64,000 bases of DNA from Liolophura sinensis (GCF_032854445.1 NC_088306.1:17209764-17273763), one strand, 5' to 3'; shown: positions 33,926 to 49,400, counted from the stretch's first letter. The notes: generated by a model not told the origin, from the sequence alone. Made by a program: numbers and translations.

Positions 33926-34440
33926 TCACTTCACGAACTGGGAAGATAGTCGCGCGTTCCTCCCGTACACGGCCTGTATTTGTTGTACCCCAAACGGACC
34001 GTACACAAATACGTCCTGGCTGCGGTATCGGAGCTGCATTAACGCCTCCAGAACGGACATGGAGAATGCTGTTCCACCGCACACGACCACTTTGCGCGTA
34101 ATACCGTTCGGTTCTGGAAGGCTGCTGCACATGAGCTCTCTACCAATAGATCCTTCTGCGCCCGTCCAACTCGCATCCGGCTCCTGCAGGGTGTAGACCA
34201 CGTTAATCCGACTGTCCTGACACAGTTCGTCCAGCTCCTCTTTGAAGATTAACTGGTCCAAATCCCGAGCCTGGTACAGCAAGGTGACTTTGGTGAGGTC
34301 GGAGCTGTCCATGGAGACTGACCGGAGAATCTGGATGGCAGGAGTGACGCCGATGCCACCACATAGCAAGATCAGGTGGGAAACGCCGTTTGGTTCGTAC
34401 TCAAACCCACCGCACGGTCCCTCGAATTCCACCTCCGAAC
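33926..34440 (-). CDS. Fusion gene exon 11 (NAD-binding domain, stop)
   Basis: The acceptor is TTGCAG|GT. It encodes (G)SEVEFEGPCGGFEYEPNG, then LILLCGGIGVTPAIQILRSV and ends ARLSSQFVK, TGA. It is a single 171-codon open stretch including the stop. Confidence 0.94.
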
Positions 34441-37400
34441 CTGCAACGATATCGCAAATGCGAATCAGTGAAAGCATCTGATGTTTAGCTTGACAGGGTG
34501 TCTATCTCTTTCATTACAATCATCGTTGGAGTTCGAATTTGTATTAGATCTAGGCACCATGGCATATACTACAACATTCACTGTCCACCATAATGGAAGC
34601 TACATGTCAATGATGACAAGGCCAATTTCCAAGACAACATGCATCATAAACCACTAAAGAAATAAGAAAATCCACCAAGTACGGAGTTATGTGAAGTGAC
34701 ACAGTATCAACCGTTTTCACTTAAGCCGGAAAGACGCAATAAATGTTCTAGGCCCATACATTTGATCAGTGTCATAACATATACCATATCATAGCGCATA
34801 TAAGGCTCAATAACCGCTAACTACAACTGTTTACATTTATTCAACCTCATACATATAAAGCCCTAGGTAGTGCATACTGGAGTTTATTAAATATCATATT
34901 TAGCTATATGATCTTGTGGCGTGATTAAAATGTGGCGTTGTGGTTTTAATGCTTAAGTATCTTTTCAAAATATATCCATTTACTGAGCAGCCCTAATTCT
35001 TCTAAAATTTGGCACAGATATTAGTAGTGTTGAAAGTAAAATATTACATTTCTTTACCAGTCTTCTGGAAAAGTAAAGATAAGAGTATCTAGTTCAATAG
35101 ATGGTCTTATCATTTAAGAAAAAAATAAACTCAGTATTCCCACTAGAATTACATATATACTGGCCAAAATGAGTAGACCAGGTGTCCCAAACTTTAGAAG
35201 AAATATGGTATCTTCTGGCAAGATTGAGAGGCTGATACAGTGAATAGCGCAAGTGTTGCAGGTTATAACTGCGCGGTGCAGAGTTCTGGATGACTGGTTA
35301 AATTATAGTCTGGGCATTTCGCCATGAATCAAGCATTTTCGCACCTTTGTTGGCCGCCAGACTTGACAGAATGTAACACAAAGAGGCACGCCAAACTCAT
35401 ACGAAGTGTACAAAGCTTGAATGGTATATTTCCTGTATTCTTGGCAGTTTTCCAGGTATTCCATTTATTTGGCATTTCTCAAGGGTATTTGACTGAGGAG
35501 ACACGGAAACAAATCCAGTTTGTCTTGTTTTTATAACGGCGGCTCTTGTAGCAAGATAATTTATGAAATCGCCAAACCTTCAATCTGGTGTTTTGCCAAA
35601 TGTAGATCTTTAGCTGGAATAGACTGTTTGTCCTTTCATAATTCAGTTCCAAAGTTTTACTTTATATACTTGCTTAATTCTGTTTTGGTATGTTTTAAAT
35701 GTCATTTCGGGAATTGGCCTTGCGATTATTGACCCGGAATGTTCATTTTGTTTGACGGCTGGTACGCGAATGTGTGCTTCAGCACATAGATTTCTTACCT
35801 ATCTCCAAATTGCGCAGAAATTCTGCCATGACCCCCTGAGATTCATATCGGACCACCACCTCCATCTTGCCGGACAGGTTTGGAGGGGACGTCGGCGAGA
35901 TGTACCGGGTGGAAGGCTTGGCTTCATCAGGTATCAACAGCTTCACGTACTGACCCGGATACGTCCCAAGGTGACTACGTTTCTCCAGCGACTCGAACAG
36001 CATCTTAGCCACGGTGCCGTCCTCCGTGAGCTGTTTAACGCTGATCAGCTTCATCGGAGTCGCCCTGATGGGAGACAAAACCACGCCGTCTACGCCATCG
36101 TCGAAGATCCGCGGAGGGCTTATGTTGAACGGGTTTTCGAAGTCATCCATGCCGTTCGGCTGGGCATCATTCTGGCTGTTTTCCTCTTCCAAGCGTAGCT
36201 CATACAAGAGTTTCTGAACCAAGTCCTCCTTTTGAGTTTTGGTCAAGCGTTTCACCTCCGTGGCCAGCTTTCTCTCATCAGCTCTGACCGCCCTAAGAAG
36301 CAAAACACATTAATATAACATTAAGACAAATATAAATTTTAACAAATTCAAAAATAAAATTGTGTCGTTTACTAATCAATGAAGAATCTTTAAAGCCTAA
36401 AGTAATTTGGGCCAAAGCCCTGTAGTGTTTTGTTAAATCAAGCCTTTGCAATGGAGATTTTTGGGCAAACTGGTAACCGTTAACCCATGTATTATCAGAG
36501 AACAATGGTAAAAGGCCCAAGCCGCTACTGAGCAAGAGAAGGTTCCCCATTGCATTTCTCTTGTATGTGGTTTTACTTTTATTCAAATATATTTTAGGGA
36601 CGAAATCTGAGTTCATGGGCTTACCATGGGTCGACAGCTTCCGGCCCAAGTAGTGCCGTTTTACCGATAGTCTGGCGGATGTATTCATTAGACGGCCCCA
36701 TCACCCAGCCGGCAAAACCATCGCGGAGTAATCTCTCCAGACCTGATGTAAAAAAAAAAAATTAGAATAATTACCACGTGTAAAACATTTTTGGGTTAAT
36801 ATATTTGGGGTTTAATGTCAATTGGGAATGTATCCAATTTGCCAATTTAAAATCATTTAAAGACTAGAGCTTAACTCTAAATAGCATTGATTATCACAGT
36901 ACCCGACCAAAATCGGTGAGAATGGCCCACATATTTACATTTATATTTTACAAAAATCATGATATGAAAAAGCTGTTGTCTCCAATCACTAAAGTGATCT
37001 GCCATCCATTATTGTGCGTACCTAGGTCAGTTTTGTAGCCGGTCCCGCCACAGCTGTGCAGCATATGCTGACTAACTGTGGTCACATTTCTGGACGTGTC
37101 AAACTTCAGCATCTGTAACCATCGTGTGAAATTGGATCTGTTGAGAAAACAAAGAATGTTGTTAGTTCTCGGCAATGGTGTATAATTTGTTATGTGTTTT
37201 ATCTATTTACTGGTATTTTGTTTATTTTTTTTCAAGTCTAATCATAGCATTTTCCTTTTAACGACTCGCCGATATTCATGTCTACCGTTTCAGTTGTGCC
37301 TGCGTGAAGGGCGCGCGTGTGTGCATGCGTGCGTGTGTGAACATTTTCTCTTCCAACAGTCAGACTAAGTCTGACTAAACACTCGAATGCATTCTCTTAA

Positions 37401-40400
37401 AGTTCCGGAAAGGCTGAACTGAATTATAGATTGATTCCGATGACTATGATTTCAATTTTTATTGGATAACACAGACGTTCATTATTTTACTTTTCGGCTA
37501 GCCTATGAGGTCACCATTATTTGATGTCTGGACTGACCAAGATGTCCATAACTTAATTTTTGAAAGACTACGATGTCGATGATTAAAGTTTTCGCCTGAC
37601 TGCTGTCTTTCATTTCAGTTTCATATTGTTCATAATTTTCTATCGTAACTACGATATCTATGCCTTGAACTTTTTTAAAATACCCATGATATCACTGTTT
37701 GGCATACCATGATATTCATGATTTCAGGTTTTCAGTTAACCTTCGATGCCCACGATTTCATTTTGTTCTTGGATCACAACAATGTTCATGCTTTCAGTGT
37801 TTCAGATGACTACGATGTGAATGGTTTCAGTTTTCGTGCGACTACGCTGTCTGTGATTTCCATTCTTTGGATAACTACGACCTCCATGCTTTCATTATGC
37901 TTTTCGCTGACAACGATGTCAGTGCTTTCAGTTTTTCGTATGACTAAGTTGTCTAGGATTTCAGTTTTTTAGTTGACTACGATGTGCACGATTTCAATGT
38001 GTTTTTGGCTGACAACGATGTCATTGTTTTCAGTGTTTCATATAACGACTGTGCATGGTTTCAGTTTTTCGTATGACTACGTAATCTATGATTACAGTTT
38101 TTTGGTTGACTACGATGTGCACGATTTTAATGTGTTTTTGGCTGACAACGATATCATTGTTTTCAGTGTTTCATATAACGACTATGTGCATGGTTTCAGT
38201 TTTTCGCATGACTACTTAATCTATGATTACAGTTCTTTGGTTGACTACGATCCCCATGATTTCGCCGGATGCGCAGTACTATCATCAGCTTCTGAATGTT
38301 TTCTCATGTGCCAAAAAAAAAAAAAAAAAACGGATACAGTACACATTGTCTGAGTTACCGATTACCAGAGACATATTTGTGTTGTATATATAAATACGGG
38401 TCTGTATCGGGTCCTGGCTTAGTATCGCTCAGGACATAACGATGTTGTTGCAGTGGGGAACAGCTGTAGATACTCCATGTCGTTCTGACACAATACCTTT
38501 AACCACAGAAACACAATGCGTATTGGGGAATCCCTGGTGTGTATGCTAGGATATAAAACACCAAGTCGATACGTAACTCTCAGCCACGGTGATTAGATAA
38601 GAGACGAACAAATCCGGAGTACTTTGCAAATGAGGAGTACAGATTTACTGACGAGCAAATGATCCCAGAACGTGCCGCAATTCATTCCAGCGTAGTTTAA
38701 AAGGACAGAAAACCAAGTAACTATTACCAAGTACTATTCAAAATTACCACTATGTTCGTTAATTGCTTGTCGAAATAAAGTCACAATTGTCTTTCCTTAT
38801 AAGTGTATAAGTGGAATGAAACCGCCACGTTTTCTAAGCAAACGCGGTTTGCAAACGGATATGTCTCACCGACGTCTGATGTCAGACCAACCGTTTAGGC
38901 TCCATCTTCTGATCTTAAATACGCATATTAAATTTCGTAACGTTGTTTCCCGTTTTCCGTATGACGGCCGAAACTGGAATGGTTGCTTTTGTTACTTCTC
39001 AGACTTTAAATCTGATAGTGTTTAGCTCGCTTCTTGTATATATTTCTTTGGCGTTTAAATCCTCCTGCTTATTTTATGAACGAAAACACTTGATATATTG
39101 CAATTGTAACTATTTTCATTGTCCTTAACATTCGATAACTATGTAAATCCAACAGTAGCAACAGCATGAATATCAGCGGTCAGTTAAATCGAAAACGCTA
39201 TTATTTGTAGTTTTTGACTTTTATTAAATCACCTTTAGGCCTCTACCACAACGTGTATCAACGTAAAGCAAAGAATACTTGAGTTGGAAGGCAGTGGTTT
39301 CCAATTACACTCTTAGATGAGACAAACATGGGACTTCTTTTGTTGGTGAATAAACGTTCTGGTAAAGACCGTAAGCGTATACAATAGTTTTATGGTTTGT
39401 CGATGAATATACTACAAAGGATAGTCCTACTACAAAGTATACCAGGTCTGTAATCTGCCTCAAACGAGATGCCGTGATCGATGAATCGAAGGAAGTGCAT
39501 ATTGCCCTCCATTGGAAAACTTGTTGAACTGTGGAAAGAGAAAAAAATGAAAACAGCCATCCTAACTTTGAGAATGGCAGGATAGATATCAAAATTTATC
39601 TATCATAGACACAAATTTGTTTTTCTTTTCTTGTTTTTTTTAACCATTCCATAAGCACCACCAAAATGCTGATGTGAAAAGTTCAGAAGGTCTAGCTACA
39701 ACAACGCTCATCCTCTACACGTATCAAGGGCGTGGGAAGCTAATCTCAAACGAAACAGATGTTCCCCTGTTGTCAACTCTATATCGATTCAAAGCCTATT
39801 AAATATTCACAGTCAATTAGACAACGCATAAATATTTTACAACAGGTTGTACTTACGATCCTCCCACAGTGCCCAAATTACCCCCTATACACGGAATACT
39901 CCATACATGCCAGGGTGGACCTATCCAACCATTGAAACTGCCTCCACACATCCAGGGTGGATTTATCACACCAGGGTGCTCCTGAGGTGTTATCTATAAT
40001 TATTTAACCTTGACGAACAGTAATCCTTTAGATCTACCTCTCCACTCACGTCAGAATGTAATGAGCGCTAGATAATAAAACCAAGAGAATAATACCTGAT
40101 ACTAGCACATTTTATCCGACCGTTATAATATACATACTTTAATTAACATATATACGATACGGTCTATAGGCCAATATTGTATGCGCTTTATACAAATAGC
40201 GATGGAACTGGGAAAACACGCCGTGGTATCTATTCTGTCAATTATAACGAAAAACACCATGCTTGATATCAAAACAACTGACTCCAATCCAACCGCATTT
40301 ATCGAACAAATGCCGAGGTATGATTGCCCGACAAAACTCATAAATTAAAAGATATAGACAACTGCCACATTGACTTCCAGAGCGTACTATACAGACAACT

Positions 40401-43400
40401 GCATCGGCGACTTTCACTGTGTATCAAACAGACAACTGCCTTGGTGACCTTCAGTGTGTATTAAATAGACAACTGTCCCTGTGACTCCCAGTGTGAACCA
40501 AACAGACATCTGCCGCGGTGACTTTCACTGTGTACCAAACAGTCAACAGCCAAGATGACTCCTACAATGTACCAAACAGACAACTGTAACAGTGACTTCC
40601 ACTTTGAATGCCAAACAGACAACTGTCACAGTGACTTTCACTGCGTACCAAACAGACAACTGCCACAGCGACTTACATTGTGTACCAAATAGACATCTGC
40701 CACGGTAACTTCCATAGTGTACCAAATAGACAAATACCGCGGTGACTTCTATTGTGTAGAAAATAGACAACTGCCACAGTGACTTCCACGTGAACCAAAC
40801 AGACAACTGTCGCCGTGACTTCTGCCGCTATGACTTCCATTGTGTACCAGACAACTGCCGTGGTGACTTTTACTGTGTACCAAACGCACAACTGCCGCGG
40901 TGACTTCCACTGTGTACCAAACAGACAACTGCCGCGATGACTTCTATTGTGTACCAAACAGACAACTGCCGCGATGACTTCCATTGTGTACCAAACAGAC
41001 AACTGCCGCGATGACTTCCATTGTGTACCAAACAGACAACTGCCGCGATGACTTCCATTGTGTACCAAAGAGAAATCTGCTACGGTGACTTCCATTGTGT
41101 ATCAAACAGACAACTGCCACCGTGACTTCCATTGTGTATCAAACAGACAACTGCCGCGATGACTTCCATTGTGTACCAAAGAGAAATCTGCTACGGTGAC
41201 TTCCATTGTGTACCAAACAGACAACTGCCGTGATGACTTCCATTGTGTAACAAACAGACAACTGCTACGGTGACTTCCACTGTGTACCAAACAGACAACT
41301 GCCGCGATGACTTCCATTGTGTACCAAACAGACAACTGCCACGGTGACTTCCACTGTGTATCAAACAGACAACTGCTGCGGTGACTTCCATTGTGTACCA
41401 AACGCACAACTGCCACGGTGACTTCCATTGTGTACCAAACAGACAACTGCCGCGATGACTTCCATTGTGTACCAAAGAGAAATCTGCTACGGTGACTTAC
41501 ACTGTGTATCAAACAGACATCTGCCGCGGTGACTTCCATTGTGTACCAAACAGACAACTGCCGGAATGACTTGCATTATGTACCAAAGAGAAATCTGCTA
41601 CGGTGACTTCCACTGTGTATCAAACAGACAACTGCCGCGGTGACTTCCATTGTGTACCAAACAGACAACTGCCGCGACGACTTCCATTGTGTACCAAACA
41701 GATAACTGCCACAATGACTTCCATTATGTAGCAAAGATACAAATGCTGCGGTGACTTCCACTGTGTATCCAACAGACAACTGCCGCTGTGTCTTCCATTG
41801 TGTATCAAACAGAAAAATGACTTCTATTATGTACCAAACAGACAACTGCCACGGTGACTTCCATTGTGTATAAAACAGACAACTGCCGCAATGACTTCCA
41901 TTGTGTACCAAACAGACAGCCGCTGAGGTGGCTTCATTGTGTACCAAACAGACAACTGCCGAGGTGACTTCTACTGTGTAACAAAGAGACAATTTCTTCG
42001 GTGACTCCCAGTGTATACCAAACAGACAACTGCCACGGTGACTTCTATTGTTTACCCAGCAGACAATTGTCAAGGTGATTCCTTTTGCGTACCAACTTCA
42101 TCGATATCCCACTGTGTAACAAAGTGTCATGATGACTATCATTGTGTACCATTGCAAACACCTGGTACGGAGACTTCCGGTGTAAACAAATAAATAAGTA
42201 CCACGGTGATTCCCATTGTGTACCAACAGATCTGCCAAGGTGACTCCCACGTTATACAAAACATACAACTGCCAAGGTGACTTCATGTGCACCAAACAGA
42301 CATTTACCAAGGTGACGCCCACTGTGTAACAAACAGACAACTGCCACGGCGACGCACACTGTGTACCAAACAGACAACTGCCTCGGCAACGCACACTGTG
42401 TACCAAACTGACAACTGCCACGGCGACGGACTCTGTGTATTAAAACAGACAACTGCCATGGCGACGCACACTATGTACCAAACAGGCAACTGCCACAGCG
42501 AGGTACACTGTGTACCAAACAGACAACTGTCCCGGTTACTCCTACAATGAACTAAACAGACATCTGTCACGGTGACTCCCAGCGTGTACCAAACAGACAA
42601 CTGCCATGGTTCTTTATACCCAAATGACTGGTTCTTGCCTACTTCAACATTCATTTAACTTAATTAATACCACTAGTAAAGAAATACCTGGACTTCACGA
42701 GGAAAGCAGTGAGAAAATGCTTTAAGCATATCCACAAGGTAGTGAGAAAATGTTTTAATAATATCCAGACAAACAACCATTGATTCACAGCCGCAGTCGT
42801 TACTGGTTACAAATGTCAGGTGTCGTCGACGTATAAAAGGTAGGTCTATTAATATATTCAGTAAATTAACCGCGACCTGAAAATAACTACATTTTCGATA
42901 ACCATGAAGAGCAAACCTCCCCAGTCAAGCCAAAGCTGCAACAACAAGGCGTCCATATCACATACACTATACCATAAAACACTCCAGGAGACTGGCAGTC
43001 ACAGACAAGTTTTACTGGGGAAAATCGCATGTTTACGGTAGTGCTTAGATAAGGGAGAAGCCTGACACTGCAGGCATGTCACATAATTACAGCGAATAGA
43101 TAACAATTTTACAGCACAAACATGAAGATGCCCTTTACGGTTTGCGCTTCGCTCGGAAGCCATCGGTAACATGTTGCCAGGCTGAAGCAGCCTGCATCTC
43201 TTATAACACCCAAATCTAGCCTATCCCGAAGGAAAAGACGTTCGACTTGGTATCTGACAGCCATGAGGTATTGTACTAAGCTGTATTTGGTGATAACTAC
43301 TATTGTATTAGACAAAAATCCATGACAAAAGCTTTTGTCCTTTTCAGCACAAGTGAAACCCTCCACATCCCACCCCCAACCGCGTCAGTTTTATATCCAG

Positions 43401-46400
43401 TTTGCGGTTCAACACAGTGATTCACCACTCAGTCCTTTTACCCACGCCACTCCTTTCCGTTAACGCATTCCCCTCACCCCTCGTCCCTCACATCCAGTTT
43501 GAAAGTCACTCCTCTGTACCATGAATTCGTACCATTTGAAACAAGCACATAAAAAGTGAACTGCCAACTGCGCTTTTTCTCAACACTTCCATACGACACA
43601 GCGTTAAGCGTATCATATTCAACACCTATTCCTCCCTAAAAAAAGTTCATTTTGTACCGGTATGTCAACATGTCTAAATGCTAAATGCTTTACAACCAAT
43701 AATACATGGTCAGCCATTACATAGAGCATTGCCCATCATACAATACACATTCCAGTTTAGCATGAATGAATTTATGGCAAACAATATTCGTTATCTAACA
43801 GAAAATTAAAAATCTAGGCATCAGTAGACTCATTGTTTTGATTCTTTGAAAAATTAATACGAAGCAAACACACGAGAATGTTTTACCGACTATTTGCAGT
43901 GAGAGAAAAGTAAGTGCAAGGCTTAAGCTTCATGAGCAAAGAAAAACAAAAACAAAAACCAAAAAAAAAACCAAAAAAAAAAAAAACAGGAAACAATGGG
44001 AATAGAAGTCGATTTACTACAATTAACAGTATATTGCAATTATTGCGGTCAACCTTCACGTTAATCAAATCAATATAAAAAAAAGCCTTAGACACTGATT
44101 AACCAACAAGCTGCTTTTAAAAAGAAAACGAGTTGACTTTTACAGTACCTTGGCAATATCTGCGACTCTCTGTAAATGGACCAATCGTTGTTCTCGGTGA
44201 CTTGGTCCAAAGCATGGGCCAATGAAAAGGCAGCCAGTCGGCAGGAGTTGGTCGAGACAATAGATTCTCCAAAATAATCCTGGAAAAATAGGTGCACACG
44301 AAAATTTTAAAAGCCGTATCTTTTTAACCTTTACTTTCCTTTAAACAAGCTGTTTGTAATACACAGATATATGTCCATTAACCTGTTAATCCGTTAATCA
44401 GGCGACGTATATAATTATATAAGTACAGATTGGTTCAAATCTTATCTAGATTCCATACTAAGACAATATAGTTATATAAAAGTATACTTAGTAAAGTTGA
44501 TGGACTTTTGTGTCTTGCCTTCACAGTTCTCCGGATTTGCTTCATGAAGGTTCGTGGCACTGAACACAGGTTTAATAAATGGTTTCACCATGACGAGTTA
44601 CAGAGCATCTTCGGATTTCGGGTGGTTTGGTCTATTTTCAACAAAATTATGGCAGTTTTTGTTCTGTTGTTCACTAAGGCCTAGTTGCAGGTCTTATTCT
44701 GAAGACTCAAGACGGTAGTAGATATATAGCGCGAAAATGATAATTGCAGAATGCTTGTTTCATCTGGAAATAGTGAAATTAATATGGAGCAGTATTGGTG
44801 ATTTCATGGACTGACACTCAGTCAAAAACAGTAGGTCCTGCACTGGTCTGAAAAGGGTCAGTTTTACTGCCATCATTAAGTACAAACTCACTGAAGTCGG
44901 TGGTAAACACCAGCCATGCAGTCAAGTACGTAAATAACTGACACGTACCTGAATGGTGGGATAGTCGCATACTCTAAGCCCAACGTCCGCATGGCCTTTC
45001 TTGGTCACGTGTTTCTTAGCAATGTCCACACAGCCCATGGCGATACCATTCCAGCAGCACGAGGACAACAGCAGGAACATGGCGCCCGAACACTCCCGTG
45101 TAGACTGGACAGCGTCCCCTAGTGACGCAAAATTCCCAAAGAAATTACGACGTTACCTTCATCGAGATTTTACGAAAAATACACGTTAAAAACTAATGCG
45201 TTAAATTTAATATAATGACATGTGTTGTGAGTGAAGCTTGAATAGATCATGTTAATGCCACATCACAATATTATATTTTGGACAACACAATACTCCGTTG
45301 CACTAAGAGAAACATTCTGGTGGAATAAGAGAACAATTTTGCCAAATATAACAAAGCAAGTTTGAAGCAATAATGTAATAATATATTCTGTCACCTCTCA
45401 GAAAACAGAGAAATCCGTCAATTGATCAGATTAGTTGTTTAGAATTTGGGTGTCAACACAGACATTTGTATAAAATTCGTCACTCATAATGGACGATTCG
45501 GCTCAATAATCGCGAGGCCAATTTCCACAACAACGCCGTTCAACATAAATTACCAAAGGCCTATGGAAATATATGAATTAAGAAATTAGGACGGATTCAT
45601 GCAGTTTTAACCCAAATCGTGAACCAAGCCAAGTTCACGATATGTTTTTCAGTGGCCAAACTATATTTCAGTTGTGATTTGATTGCTTCTGTTTATATTT
45701 CCAACGTGGCGATCTAATTCAACATGATGAATATACAGCCTCTAGCACCGGGTTAAGTGGAATGTCAGATATTCTAGATGCCGTTGCCGTTCTCTTGCCG
45801 TTAGGTCGGCACACATGGCTTTAAAATGCTTTTTATTTCATCTTGTACAGATAAACATCAGAGAAAAACACCTCTCTAACACATCACATTTCAAGGAAGT
45901 TTCTCTTATTTTATAATATATAATACATACGCTCTGTTCCATAATGCTTTTTTCTTTACACTTTGGCTGTTACTGATGCGATAACATCTCCCTTTACCAT
46001 GGGACACCCTGCTTTAGTCTACAGTGTCATGGGTCGCCAATGCTATTTTTCCTGCGATCAGATAACTTTTTATCCACTTATATGTGTACTCGCCGAAAAA
46101 AATCAAACGCCCTTAAGCATTCCATTCGTCAAAAGAAATAAACTTACAAGACATTTTTTTTACTCGAGTGTAACTATATCCAAATATTTGACTATCTAAA
46201 TGTTCATCAGTTTCAGCTACTGCAAAAGAGGTTACTCGTCCACATTTCATATCATGGACGCCAAATTGCGGCACAAACATCGTGCTAATGCTTTAACACA
46301 CTAACTGCCACTACCACACACGTACAGCGCCTGCATGCATTTCTAACCATTGCAATTTAAATCATATTAGTCTAACATACAAATTTAGAAAATTTAGAAA

Positions 46401-49400
46401 ATTTAGAAAAATTTACAAAAAATACCGTAATTCTTGTAATTTTTGGTACACCTAGTCTTCTCGTTTTAGCCAATGAACGTGTAACTGTAGTACGAATAGT
46501 AGTAGTAGGTTATAGTTTCTTTTTTACACATGGTTAGTCAATCGAATGAAAAACATATCCATATCTTTACTTTTCCCCCAAAACTAGAATGTAATTCTTT
46601 GCTTTCAGCACTAATATCTGTCCTAAAAATATAAAGAATTAGGATATGTTAGATACGCAGGGCTCCAGGCTAAATCTTCTGAAGAAGCACTACATTGTGT
46701 CTGAAGTTTATGTCGAACACGTGTTCACACCTGACTGCCTTTGAATGAAGTTTTTTGCGATGTGTACCTTTACATGCTTTAAAGGCGGAGAAAACATAAA
46801 AATGACGTAACGTTCAGATGAAAGAGTGCGAAAAGTTATTCCTAAATGTGGTCCTTTTTTTTTCCCGATTTTTCCTTAAGGAGAAAAAGACACTCGAAAA
46901 TAATTTTTATATGGTGGGTATTTGGGACCACCTTTTGTATTCATAGTCTTTGCTTAAAAATGTCATAAATGAGGATGTAACACAGGTTTAATACATATTT
47001 TTGCAGTAGAATTTGTTCTTTTTAGCCAACAAATATATTAAACCTCAATTTGGATCATATTTATATTTTAAATATATTCGTAAATATTATAACAATGTAG
47101 ATTAAATGCATATGTTTCGATATGAAAACAAATTTACATTGAAATAAATTTATTACGTATTTTTATGTTTTCTTTAAAAACGCAAATTAAATACTTTCAC
47201 ATACACCATAAACCTTTTGTAATTTCAACTCCTTGACTAGCCGAATCATAATAAAACTCTACTTAGTATAGAAGCGCCAACTGCGTGCATAAAACCATTG
47301 TGTATTTAAGAGTAAAATTTGATATCGAGTAAGTATTTTAAATAATCACACAAACCCTAGACTTCTGCTTTCACAAAATATTGAAACATTTCACAAAAAT
47401 ACTTCAGATACGTTTATGCGCCTATTATGTAGATGAACAAACCAATACTGTGTATTTCTGAAACACATATTTAAGAAGTCTATTTGTTTACTTGTGTACC
47501 AGTGTATAGACAAGCACGTGCCGTACACATCAGAAATATGTGTTTTTCATATTAACACAATCATATCACAAATTTTTCGGCAACTGTCTTGGGAATTCCA
47601 CTTCAGACAGAGTTTATACTTCTGCAAATCATATAAGCCTAAGTGAAAAACAATTCTCACGTGAAACATACGTCATATGCACGTGCCACCGCTAATAAAT
47701 GTCTCCTGTAACCGGTGAGTGTGCGCAGGACAGTTCCACTTTTCAGCTGGTGAGGTACAGGCGAACTTCATGGTCACATTGAACAGGTTAGTTTCGATAT
47801 CCGGCTTCAAAAGCGCTGTACAGTGTAAACAAGCTAAATTGGACATTATTAGTATTTTTCCTATTTTCCTTTTTTTGCAACTATGTGGCAATTTTTTTCG
47901 GCGCTTAGTGTGAAAATAATGCAAATTACCTGAACAGTCTCCATGATTTTCTTGATGAAAGGTGGAAATACTTGGCGAGAGGGTACAATGTGTAAGATAG
48001 TGATGTGCACGTGAGTGACATCCCCTTGACGTTGCTTGGTACAAATCCCAGCTGCTGGGATAGGGACATCTACATTTTGACGGCCAACTTTTGTCAGGAT
48101 TTCTACGGTTGCTTTCTCGAGGCTTGAGCAAGGCAGACACCAATATTTATTGGTCACCGACCCATTAGGTCTGAATTCTAGCAATAAACGTGAACATTTT
48201 CGTTTATGGAAAGTTAATGAGCGCCTGCAGGCATCAACACGTCAATCCGAATGTATTTACGCATGTGTATTTATTCACTGTGTTTTGTCGTTGTTGTATT
48301 TTAAGCTCTTTAAAGGTTCCGCTACTGGAGTGTATCTTGGAAGCCGAATGATTTTGATTATGATTCCTAAAGACAAATGCATTATAAATCCAAACGTCTA
48401 GCTTTACGGACAATATGTCGATCCTGACTTAAGACAACATTTAGCATATGTAAAAACACCTGTGAAAATAGTATTCAGATCTGGACAGGACTAGAGTCAT
48501 TACCTGGGGGTCCTAATAGACGCTCCGCATCCAGCAGCCCTTCTGCGACCACAGGCCCCGATTGATTACCGCGCATGCCCAGTGAAGACCATTCCCCGCA
48601 GCTCGCTCTGACTTCATCCTGCAACCCACAGAGTCGGAAATTGAAATCAATGTGAAAGTTTGGAATTGCTAATAAAATGTGCGCTGGCTAATATCTAATT
48701 TACCATGAAGAGATCTGTTTGTGAAAAGAATACATTACTGGTCTCCCCATCGAACAAAAAATGCAAATTTATTAAACATGTTTGATTGGTCTCCTGTCTT
48801 GAAGAATGAAATGTTTTTAAGGGAAAAAACTCAATCCCTGTACACGCAAAGAAGAATATGAACTTAAAGCTAAAGTCTAATTCACAATATATTTGGCTTA
48901 TTTGTTTGGAGCTGCAATGTTGCCTTGTATACACTTGTGTTGTATATACACATGTGTGAGGTATTGTATCGTCGACCGACTATGCAGCGCGGTGCAGATA
49001 AACAGTAAATGATATTCGCCTCCAATGCTGTTACTTTTTGTAGCCTTTACTCCCTGGTTTGTTGTCTCCATGTACGCATGCTGGTATCAAAGCCTATACA
49101 GTTTTCATCGCTTTTCATGTCCTATAGCATATAGAAAGACTGTAGAAAGCTTTTCCGTGGAATATGCATTGCCATATTTAGTGTTTGTCTGGGCGTGTGT
49201 TTGTCTCAAGGCATATATGGAGTAGAAGAGCCGTATTGTCGTATTTGCCTAGGGTTAAAATATACAGACTAAATCGACCAGTGACGTGTCATCCTTACAT
49301 CCCCACTCACTCTCCTCCCCAGACGGTTTTATACTCATCTGGAGGGTTGGGCGTCGAATTGTTGCCTCTTATTGCATGGCGGAATTATAAATACTGCAGC

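Noticed and set aside
37709-38353. Open frames of 87 and 126 codons (YDVHDFNVFLADN-like)
   Set aside because: They follow the 33-bp repeat and end in a poly-A tract; no gene context.
40543-42654. Many open frames of 60-165 codons with repeated VCLVHNGSH-like text
   Set aside because: They are translations of the 37-bp array, which shifts frame each unit.
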